A DNA stretch of 18,620 nt from Holosporales bacterium (GTDB taxonomy: Bacteria; Pseudomonadota; Alphaproteobacteria; RUG11792). Location of the stretch: positions 1 to 18,620 of the forward strand of contig JAIRZU010000010.1 of the NCBI GenBank assembly GCA_031267075.1, written 5' to 3'. The position numbers and the translations under genes were made by a program. The notes under the pieces were generated by a model, which was not told the origin of the DNA, made no database searches, and was given only the letters and a program-made list of their open reading frames with translations. Positions 13,226 to 18,620 of this stretch are shown here, piece after piece. Each line of letters opens with the position of its first letter. Position 1 is the first letter of the stretch.

Positions 13226-15394
13226 TTAGTCTTGGTCGACGGGTCTCTCTATCCGGGCCTTCCTGCAGTCTGCTTCGGCCAACTGGGCAAGTTTCTGGGC
13301 AGCTCTGTCCATGGTGACACTGTAGACTTTCGCTTTCCTGTTGACCAAGTACATTGCTATTTCGTCCGGGGGGTAGCCTAGCTCCCCATCATCGTCGAGG
13401 AGTGGTTGATCCGCACCGGGCTTGGTGGTGAGTAGCATCGCTGGGGCTCCGTTGGGTACGAGAGCTATGATCTTCGTCTGGTCCGCTTTCGGAGGGAGGG
13501 GGGTCCTCGGGTCGAGCCACTCGATGTCGTCTCCTTTCACCCTCAGACCGATTACTATGATGCTCGGGTCTCTGCCCTGTGCAGCTTTTCCTCCGAATTG
13601 GGCAGTAGCGTAGGCAGCCACTCGGTGTATCTCACCCCCCATCTGCCTGTCGACCTCCCCTCCTATTTGGAGATCTTTGATGCACTGTGGAAGACTTGTG
13701 TACGGTTGTAGGGCATCACTACTGCCATTGGGGCCAACTCCCGCCGGTTTTGCCGCTGGGCTGGCGGCGACCGGTGTTGCGCCTGCGCTTGGGTCTGCGC
13801 TGGCAGCGGCTTGCGGCTGGTCGAGTTGCGCGACCACCCGGGTGATCGCATTACTCGTCTTCGGTGGGCTGAGGGGTGTGCGCGTCCCGGGCGGAGGGGG
13901 TGGCGGAGGGGGAGGGGGAGGAGGTGGCGGGGCGCCGGAAGTTGTTTCTCCGGTGGGGGGGATCCCGGGACTGCTACTCGCCGGGTCTGTTCCTGCTAAT
14001 GGTGCAGTGCTGCTCCCATTCGGGGTTGCTTGTTGTGCTTTGAGGGCTGTGAGCTGAGCCTGTAGGTCCGCTATTACTGTTTCCTGATCGCCTCCAGGCT
14101 GTGCTGTCTGTGGGGGGACTGGTGCATTAGGTGGAGTGGGCACGCTGGATGCTGCCGAGGGAATCTTACCTGGATCGAGTATCGGTTGTAGCCCGGTGCT
14201 AGCGTCTCTGGTAGACGCGGCTTGGGCGCCCTCGCCCCCGGCGAGTATCTGCTGTCCGCGAATTATCGCCCCCAGGAACGACTGTTTGGTTTCTCCCAGT
14301 GCTCGGTACAACGCTTCAGGACCTTCTCTGCTCTTGACATTTACGTACTGACCGGACGTGGCGAGGGTGTTCTCAGCCTCAAGTCCTTCTGGTATGGTCC
14401 CCTTGTCTGGGCTGCGCCCTGTCTTGTAGGCTTGCCATAACTGTGGTGATCGGGCTCTCGTCAGTTTCGCTGCCGATTTGTTCCCACCTGCTGGCTGCCC
14501 CTGCTGCGGGTCGACTACTGTCCTCGGGATCAGTGTCGGATCCGGGGCTGGTGGTAACTGGGCAGGTGCGGCGCCGAGGGCCCCAGCTGCTGCGTTCGGG
14601 GGGGGAGCTGTAGCAGCACCCGCGGCTTGGGCGCCCTCGGTCCCGGCGAGTATTTGCTGGCCGTGGACTATCGCGTCTCGGAACGAGTCCTTGTCCATAC
14701 CTAGCTCTCCGTACACAGTTTTAGGACCGTTCTGGCCTTTGACATTTACGGACTGGTTGGACGTAGCGAGTTCGAATTTCGCCTCAAGTTTTTCTGCTGT
14801 GGCTTTCTTGTCTGGGCGGCCTGCCTTGAAGGCTTGCCACAATTCTCGTGAGGGGGCTCTCGTCAGTTTTGCTGTCGATTCGTTCCGACCTGCTGGCTGC
14901 TCCTGCTGCGGGTCGACTACTGTCCTCTGGACCAGTGCCGGATCCGGGGCTGGTGGTAACTGGGCAGGTGCGGCGCTGAGGGCCCCAGCTGCTGCGTTCG
15001 GGGGGGAGGCTGTACCAGCACCCGCGGCTGGTGCGAGCAACCCCGCATCCTGCAGCTTTCCGATGCCCAGGGCCTGGATGGACTCTGGGAGTCCTCTAAA
15101 TGTCCTGTCCGATGACTTTTTGATCACGTTCCACAGGATCTGGACGGTCGCGCCATACTCCGCTGCCACGGCTAAGACTTCCTGCCTCTCTCCTGCGGGC
15201 ACCGTGTGACCATCTTTCCTGACGTTGAGGTATTGGTTCGCGGTGACGAGGGTGTAACCCTTTTGATTCAGCATGTATAAGGCTGCGGCTCCTTTGGCAT
15301 CGTCTTCCGCTCCCGCGGCGTGTCCGTATTGCATGTGCACAGTCGTGGTCGCGAGGGTTAATATTCCTACGGCGATGATTTTGCTTTGTCTCAT
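13226..15394 (-). CDS. large secreted modular protein with 14-proline run and shared C-terminal domain (722 aa)
   Basis: The family is not recognised. ATG 15394 is chosen because AGGAAGGA lies 6 nt upstream; the in-frame ATG at 15400 is too close to it. A signal peptide (MRQSKIIAVGILTLATTTVH, then MQYGHAAGA) precedes three related modules at about residues 38-95, 183-250 and 316-385, marked by (A/V)T(S/A)xQ-x-(V/L)NV and QQILAG or VQILW. Alanine/proline linkers separate them. Residues 489-502 are 14 consecutive prolines written with mixed codons, which points to selection on the protein. Residues about 568-722 match the C-terminal domain of the 695-aa protein. G8 and G7 tracts lie in the plus strand. 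It is probably a surface or host-exposed protein; function unknown. Confidence 0.88.
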   Translation of the reverse strand: MRQSKIIAVGILTLATTTVHMQYGHAAGAEDDAKGAAALYMLNQKGYTLVTANQYLNVRKDGHTVPAGERQEVLAVAAEYGATVQILWNVIKKSSDRTFRGLPESIQALGIGKLQDAGLLAPAAGAGTASPPNAAAGALSAAPAQLPPAPDPALVQRTVVDPQQEQPAGRNESTAKLTRAPSRELWQAFKAGRPDKKATAEKLEAKFELATSNQSVNVKGQNGPKTVYGELGMDKDSFRDAIVHGQQILAGTEGAQAAGAATAPPPNAAAGALGAAPAQLPPAPDPTLIPRTVVDPQQGQPAGGNKSAAKLTRARSPQLWQAYKTGRSPDKGTIPEGLEAENTLATSGQYVNVKSREGPEALYRALGETKQSFLGAIIRGQQILAGGEGAQAASTRDASTGLQPILDPGKIPSAASSVPTPPNAPVPPQTAQPGGDQETVIADLQAQLTALKAQQATPNGSSTAPLAGTDPASSSPGIPPTGETTSGAPPPPPPPPPPPPPPGTRTPLSPPKTSNAITRVVAQLDQPQAAASADPSAGATPVAASPAAKPAGVGPNGSSDALQPYTSLPQCIKDLQIGGEVDRQMGGEIHRVAAYATAQFGGKAAQGRDPSIIVIGLRVKGDDIEWLDPRTPLPPKADQTKIIALVPNGAPAMLLTTKPGADQPLLDDDGELGYPPDEIAMYLVNRKAKVYSVTMDRAAQKLAQLAEADCRKARIERPVDQD
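14219..15045 (-). repeat. two tandem repeats of about 402 bp in the 722-aa gene
   Basis: CCCAGCTGCTGCGTTCGGG recurs at about 14582 and 14984 (402 bp apart) and GGCTTGGGCGCCCTCG at 14219 and 14624 (405 bp). The stretch about 14485-14640 is nearly identical to 14890-15050, while the module parts have diverged more. Recent homogenisation of the linkers is likely. The G-run is 8 in one copy and 7 in the other. Confidence 0.85.
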
Positions 15395-15449
15395 TCTCAT
15401 TCCTTCCTATCGTTGGTGCTCGTACACACCTGTCGTTCTACACATGTCC

Positions 15450-15479
15450 ATTCTACTCACTCATGGGTAGGGGAGTCAA
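15450..15479 (-). promoter_or_regulatory. promoter of the 722-aa gene
   Basis: Read on the minus strand, TTGACT (15479-15474), 18 bp, TAGAAT (15455-15450), both 5 of 6 to consensus. The transcript would have a leader of about 50 nt. The CTTGACT -35 matches the island's other promoters, but the rest of the module is not conserved here. Confidence 0.6.
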
Positions 15480-15671
15480 GTCTTTTGTTGTATCTCTTCA
15501 GCTACCAAGGGGTGATTAGTAACATGTATGAATAGACCTCCCCGAGCTCCATAATCGGTCTTCTGTGCTCCGTCGGACCCGGTGCTCGAATTACTCAGCG
15601 GGTTCTCGATAGATTCTGATTCTGGAGGTTTGTTGAGGAAGCCTGGTATACACACAAAACGTTCTCGATGC

Positions 15672-15700
15672 TATTCAACTCCCATGAAAGATGGTATAGT
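15672..15700 (+). promoter_or_regulatory. candidate promoter of tRNA-Pro
   Basis: TATAGT at 15695-15700 is a good -10, 21 bp before the tRNA; the -35 at 17-bp spacing (TATTCA) is weak. From the 722-aa promoter to here I see no gene. Confidence 0.35.
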
Positions 15701-15721
15701 TGTTGTGTGCTTGGCATACGG

Positions 15722-15798
15722 CGGGAAGTGGCGCAGCCTGGTAGCGCACTTGCTTCGGGAGCAAGGGGTCGGCGGTTCGAATCCGCTCTTCCCGACCA
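15722..15798 (+). tRNA. tRNA-Pro (CGG)
   Basis: This is a 77-nt cloverleaf: acceptor CGGGAAG/CTTCCCG, D arm GGCGCAGCCTGGTAGCGC, anticodon stem CTTGC/GCAAG with loop TTCGGGA giving anticodon CGG, T arm GGCGGTTCGAATCCGC, discriminator A and encoded CCA. It reads CCG. It is the only plus-strand gene among minus-strand secreted-protein genes. Confidence 0.97.
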
Positions 15799-15815
15799 AC
15801 GTCTGTGAAGTGATA

Positions 15816-16214
15816 TTACTTCGATGAGTTTGCTTTGGTGGCTTCCTTTATGGTACCTGCCCTCAGAATGTATACATTCTGTTCATGGGGGAGGGGGGGG
15901 GGACTCACTCGTGAGTTAGGTAGGACTATCTCCATCCCCCTATTCAACATTCCCACAAGGGAGTTGAGGCTCTGCATAATTACTGTAGGCTCTGCACTAC
16001 TGTCTATGCTATAGAGACGGAGGGCTTCGCGTTCACACTCTCGATAACACGCCTGTTCATCATTTGGGAAGCTTGTATAGAATTGGTGGAGACGTCTTGC
16101 GGTTGCGTAGTAGCGGCTGGTGGCGTCATCTACGTCACTCATATCAGGATCCATCCCACTCCCATAACACACAGTACTCATGGCTACCGCAGTTAGTACC
16201 ACTCTCATCTTCAT
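15816..16214 (-). CDS. small secreted protein with C10 tract (132 aa)
   Basis: The family is not recognised. The first 20 residues MKMRVVLTAVAMSTVCYGSG are a Sec signal peptide identical to that of the 349-aa protein; after it the two sequences diverge at once. The mature part (ATARRLHQFYTSFPNDEQAC) weakly resembles the C-terminal third of the 349-aa protein (AAARELAEEYKHRLPGDSEC), with a shared cysteine and a following proline run, so the genes are probably paralogues. GAGG lies 7 nt before the ATG. A C10 run encodes SPPPLP; one base more or less would replace the last 25 or so residues by an early stop. A perfect 18-bp palindrome lies in the C-terminal codons. Confidence 0.82.
   Translation of the reverse strand: MKMRVVLTAVAMSTVCYGSGMDPDMSDVDDATSRYYATARRLHQFYTSFPNDEQACYRECEREALRLYSIDSSAEPTVIMQSLNSLVGMLNRGMEIVLPNSRVSPPPLPHEQNVYILRAGTIKEATKANSSK
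15864..15881. promoter_or_regulatory. perfect 18-bp palindrome in the 3' end of the 132-aa gene
   Basis: CAGAATGTATACATTCTG is its own reverse complement. It could be a protein-binding site or a cruciform. It lies in codons for QNVYILR, so a coding coincidence is possible. Confidence 0.35.
15893..15902 (-). repeat. C10 homopolymer (coding strand) in the 132-aa gene
   Basis: Ten G on the plus strand equal ten C in the coding strand. With 10 the product ends TKANSSK. With 11 the frame stops right after the proline run. With 9 it reads SPMNRMYTF and stops. This is the longest homopolymer in the window and a candidate slippage switch. Confidence 0.85.
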
Positions 16215-16293
16215 GGCATCCCTCGTATACGGTACTCATAACTATGTGTAGTATATTCAGGATTGGAGAGGAAGTCAAGAGCTGAGTTTACGG
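16155..16293 (-). repeat. 139-bp promoter/signal-peptide module, copy 1
   Basis: Matches 17332-17470 at an exact offset of 1177 bp without gaps and with about six mismatches. It contains the promoter, 5' UTR, ribosome-binding site and the first 20 codons of the 132-aa gene. Confidence 0.93.
16250..16278 (-). promoter_or_regulatory. promoter of the 132-aa gene
   Basis: Read on the minus strand, TTGACT (16278-16273), 17 bp, TATACT (16255-16250). The leader of about 29 nt contains ATGAGTACCGTATACGAGG, conserved in the other module copies. Confidence 0.78.
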
Positions 16294-16327
16294 GGTAGTG
16301 GCCTGGCCGTGGGTGAGGGCCACTACC
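16294..16327 (-). terminator. hairpin after the 349-aa gene
   Basis: GGTAGTGGCC (16294-16303) and GGCCACTACC (16318-16327) form a perfect 10-bp stem with a 14-nt loop, 14 nt after the stop at 16342 and just upstream of the next promoter. There is no U-tract. Confidence 0.5.
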
Positions 16328-16341
16328 TATATGTACGTGCT

Positions 16342-17391
16342 CTAAGGATTTAGCCCATCGAAGAGCGGCACCACAGCGTAGCGCCCCGTTGTTTCGACTG
16401 GAATCCTAGGACTGGGCACAGGAACTTGTGATAGCCCTGCTAATGGAGGAGGTGGAGGTAGTGGGAATACCGGGCTAAGAGACCTGAGCCTATCAACCTC
16501 ATTCTCAATGATTTCAGCTATACGTGCGATGGCTCCACGTTCTGGCTCCGGGATGGTATCCCTGAATATTCTGTGCCTTGACCTCCTAGGTAACCCAAGG
16601 AGGCCTACCATGTCTTGGTATATCGTGCGTGCTCGGTTTAAGATATCGCGTTTGCACTCGGAATCACCAGGGAGTCTGTGTTTGTATTCCTCGGCGAGCT
16701 CTCTGGCGGCTGCACTCACGCGCCCTTCCATCACCCTTGCGTTTGGATCAACTGGAGGCTCTGGTAGTGGGGGGAAGTTCTGCTGCGTATACGCTACCCT
16801 ACTCCTTGGTGAGGGGAGAGGGCGTTGGAGCGGTACCAATGCGCGTTGGGTATTTCGCGTGGGCGGCCGCACCCGGAAGTCGACAGCTTGCCTCGCAGCG
16901 ACCTGCTGCATCGTGAGGGGGAATACCACTATCCAATCATTGATCTCCGCATCCTCACGAGATTCCCACTCCTCGAGACGCCCACTCCCTGGCAACTGTA
17001 TCGTGAGTTGGGGATCACTCGTGGGCCGGTTAAATATAACCCTATCGATATCCATAACGATGTAAGTCGTGGCTAGTATCGCAACCAGGGCGGCCTGCTG
17101 TATCGTGAGTTGGATATCCTGTGAGGACCACTGGGGCCAGACGTGGAGGGCCTGCTGTATCGTGGGGGAGGGGGGATCACTTATGGGGTGGTGCCCGCCT
17201 ACCATAGGGGATGCCGGCGGATTAGTAAATGGTGGTGCAGGTGGAGGGGCTGGTGCAGGAGCGGGTATTGGTGGGACCTGGCATTGGCGCGGTACCAATG
17301 CGCGTTGGGCACCTCGTGAGGACTGGTCCTCCCCACTCCCATAACACACAGTACTCATGGCTACCGCAGTTAGTACCACTCTCATCTTCAT
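16342..17391 (-). CDS. secreted proline-rich repeat protein (349 aa)
   Basis: The family is not recognised. The start is ATG 17391 (signal peptide MKMRVVLTAVAMSTVCYGSG); an upstream in-frame ATG at 17403 overlaps the ribosome-binding site GAGGGATGCC. After the signal, QRALVPRQCQVPPIPAPAPA begins a proline/alanine stretch. The middle has repeated (L)TIQQ or LTMQQ motifs (TIQQALHVW, QLTIQQAALV, QLTIQLPGS, PLTMQQVAAR) and a second QRALVP block. The final third (VSAAARELAEEYKHRLPGDS onward) weakly resembles the 132-aa protein and ends with PPPPP and VVPLFDGLNP. The internal DNA repeats suggest growth by duplication. It is exported by inference; function unknown. Confidence 0.85.
   Translation of the reverse strand: MKMRVVLTAVAMSTVCYGSGEDQSSRGAQRALVPRQCQVPPIPAPAPAPPPAPPFTNPPASPMVGGHHPISDPPSPTIQQALHVWPQWSSQDIQLTIQQAALVAILATTYIVMDIDRVIFNRPTSDPQLTIQLPGSGRLEEWESREDAEINDWIVVFPLTMQQVAARQAVDFRVRPPTRNTQRALVPLQRPLPSPRSRVAYTQQNFPPLPEPPVDPNARVMEGRVSAAARELAEEYKHRLPGDSECKRDILNRARTIYQDMVGLLGLPRRSRHRIFRDTIPEPERGAIARIAEIIENEVDRLRSLSPVFPLPPPPPLAGLSQVPVPSPRIPVETTGRYAVVPLFDGLNP
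16830..17310 (-). repeat. short degenerate repeats inside the 349-aa gene
   Basis: GCGGTACCAATGCGCGTTGG occurs at about 16830 and 17289. CCTGCTGTATCGTGAG-like blocks occur at about 16903, 16998, 17095 and 17152; they encode the TIQQ motifs on the minus strand. GATCACT(C/T)(G/A)TGGG also occurs twice. Boundaries are approximate. Confidence 0.65.
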
Positions 17392-17470
17392 GGCATCCCT
17401 CATATACGGTACTCATAACTATGTGTAGTATATTCAAGAAGGGAGAGGAAGTCAAGAGTTAAGTTTACGG
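17332..17470 (-). repeat. 139-bp promoter/signal-peptide module, copy 2
   Basis: Partner of 16155-16293. Homology starts at CCCACTCCC within the codons for the end of the signal peptide and runs to TTTACGG upstream of the -35. The signal-peptide codons are identical between the copies. Confidence 0.93.
17427..17455 (-). promoter_or_regulatory. promoter of the 349-aa gene
   Basis: Read on the minus strand, TTGACT (17455-17450), 17 bp, TATACT (17432-17427), identical boxes and spacing to the promoter at 16250-16278 and the plus-strand one at 9460-9488. Confidence 0.78.
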
Positions 17471-17510
17471 ATTCTCCATAAGACCCGATTCTGAAGGTTA
17501 TGAGAGGGGT

Positions 17511-18380
17511 CTATTCTGGGTCGTACGGTTCCATGGCTTCTAGCACCAGTTTCCGTTGCTTTTTGGCTTCTTCTATCTGGTATTGGGAGAGCGGCCAGGG
17601 GTGTGCATCATCCCTGGAGGTGGACCAGCAATCAGGTGCGAGTATCTTTGCTAGTCTCACTATCCTCTGGTCTCGATCTTCGTCGGGTAGAAGAGCGGCT
17701 TGGGCGCCGCGTGGGTATGTTGGGAGTAGGCGGCCACTTGACACCGGAGCGGACGGGTGGAACGCCGGCCACAGGGGCAAGTAAGGTCCAGGTCCTGGGA
17801 TGTAATCTAGATACGGTAGTGTGATCTCCCTGATACCTGTGAGTACAGTTGACCGCTGGGGGCTGGCTGTACCAGGGGGTTGCCGTTCCTCGCCGCACAG
17901 GAAGTATGGGGGTTGGAGACCGGGTAGTCCTGGATCTCGTCCCTGCTCTAGCATTTGCAGGACCTCTCGTGGCGCATTAGGATTGAGCAACAGGAACGCG
18001 AGTACTATGAGTTTGATATTGCGTTTTACGTTGCGTTTTATCTGCCTAATTCCCTGGCATTCTGGGGTTAACCACAGCGCATTGCTCATGATTCCGTACA
18101 TCTTACATACCGCTCTCCCAACCTCGGGGACATTGCTCGGTCGGTAGTGTTCTATGGTAATTTTTGTGAAGCATTCCCCCATGTCCTCTCTTAATCTGTT
18201 GAATTGTGCGAGAGAAACATTTGGGTTCCTCGCGGCATACACCGCTTGCAAACGCGCTTCCGTTGCCGCAGTTTGCTGGGCCTCCTCTCCTAGGCCACGA
18301 GGAAGACGAAGTCTGGAGCTAGACGCTTCGAATACGCCCACGCAGCTAACTGTCAGGAGAGCACTTACTATTGCCTTCAT
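17511..18380 (-). CDS. secreted protein of unknown function (289 aa)
   Basis: The family is not recognised. The signal peptide is MKAIVSALLTVSCVGVFEAS. I favour ATG 18380, with AGAGA 6 nt upstream, over the in-frame ATG at 18386, which touches that site. The mature part has a charged helical start (RGLGEEAQQTAATEARLQAV), then a basic-hydrophobic stretch (IKRNVKRNIKLIVLAFLLLN, about residues 118-137) that might be membrane-active, then a proline/glycine-rich segment (PYLDYIPGPGPYLPLWPAFH), and ends LEAMEPYDPE. Its promoter differs from the module of its neighbours. A short dyad AGACCC/GGGTCT spans its stop codon. Export is inferred only from the signal peptide. Confidence 0.82.
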   Translation of the reverse strand: MKAIVSALLTVSCVGVFEASSSRLRLPRGLGEEAQQTAATEARLQAVYAARNPNVSLAQFNRLREDMGECFTKITIEHYRPSNVPEVGRAVCKMYGIMSNALWLTPECQGIRQIKRNVKRNIKLIVLAFLLLNPNAPREVLQMLEQGRDPGLPGLQPPYFLCGEERQPPGTASPQRSTVLTGIREITLPYLDYIPGPGPYLPLWPAFHPSAPVSSGRLLPTYPRGAQAALLPDEDRDQRIVRLAKILAPDCWSTSRDDAHPWPLSQYQIEEAKKQRKLVLEAMEPYDPE

Positions 18381-18417
18381 TATCATTCTCTGGCCCGTTT
18401 CTTGTAGTAACTAATAT

Positions 18418-18447
18418 ATAATATTAAGATACCTCCCAAGAATGCAA
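18418..18447 (-). promoter_or_regulatory. candidate promoter of the 289-aa gene
   Basis: Read on the minus strand, TTGCAT (18447-18442), 18 bp, TATTAT (18423-18418), giving a leader of about 30 nt. A (GA)5 tract lies about 30 bp further upstream, near 18477-18486. I see no supportable gene between here and the right edge. Confidence 0.5.
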
Positions 18448-18620
18448 CATATATATTTTGGAGATTTGGATATCAGGAGAGAGAGAAGCGGCTCCTTTCG
18501 AGAGACATTTACTTATCTAGTTGATTAGCGTAAATTTCCACACCGTCTAATGCTTGGGAAGCGCGCAAAACCAGCTTACAACGTCACTGTGGTTGGTACT
18601 TGGACAAGCTTCATCAACTA

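Noticed and set aside
14222..15209. Long plus-strand open frames antisense to the 722-aa gene
   Set aside because: They are shadows of a GC-rich repeated gene on the minus strand; alanine/glycine/serine-rich, without start signals.
16342..17391. Repeated short blocks considered as a CRISPR array
   Set aside because: The blocks are degenerate, irregularly spaced and in frame with the TIQQ protein motifs; there are no constant-length spacers and no cas genes.
17391..17403. Upstream ATG at 17403 as start of the 349-aa gene
   Set aside because: It would add MRDA before the signal peptide and lies on the ribosome-binding site; the sister copy at 16214 lacks this ATG.
18542..18620. Plus-strand frame from ATG near 18552 (MLGKRAKPAYNVTVVG) running off the right edge, and a minus-strand frame ending nearby
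   Set aside because: Only about 23 codons are visible, there is no Shine-Dalgarno or clear promoter, and no recognisable motif; both strands are open, so coding cannot be decided.

Overview
The window looks like a piece of a small alphaproteobacterial genome. An obligate intracellular member of the Rickettsiales (Anaplasmataceae-like) is the best guess, but this is inference. The basis is an alphaproteobacterial-style AlaS, EF-P, SuhB and thymidylate kinase, two perfect TTAA-N7-TTAA (CtrA-type) boxes, and many Sec-exported, repeat-rich proteins that I cannot match to any family. No database search was possible.

Layout. Positions 1-123 hold the possible tail of a plus-strand gene. Positions 2252-153 (minus) encode a VgrG-type spike protein with no other type VI secretion gene visible. 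Positions 4895-2349 (minus) are alaS. Positions 6633-5319 (minus) are a secreted coiled-coil protein whose signal peptide lies in a different frame from its body; the break sits at an (AG)5 tract. Positions 8809-6764 (minus) form a compact housekeeping unit: tRNA-Met, efp, suhB, tmk. From about 9090 to the right end the window becomes an island of secreted or membrane-anchored proteins (695, 274, 722, 132, 349 and about 289 aa), interrupted only by a plus-strand tRNA-Pro(CGG).

The island has its own logic. Three genes start with copies of one module carrying a sigma-70-type promoter, the 5' UTR and a signal peptide; two copies are about 96 percent identical over 139 bp and then diverge abruptly. 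Two large genes (695 and 722 aa) share a C-terminal domain of about 150 aa and a 110-bp 3' UTR with a conserved hairpin, and lie in opposite orientation around the 274-aa gene. The 274-aa gene and the frameshifted gene at 6633 share a CtrA-type box about 55 bp upstream of their ATGs. Homopolymers of 7 or more G/C occur only in the island genes, including a C10 tract that sets the reading frame of a C-terminus.

Taken together, the secreted proteins look like a rapidly diversifying secretome: modular exported proteins, candidate slippage switches, duplicated promoters and decayed gene remnants at about 5090-5306 and 9091-9364. Their function is unknown. EF-P, encoded nearby, would be expected to help translate their proline runs, one of which has 14 consecutive prolines.
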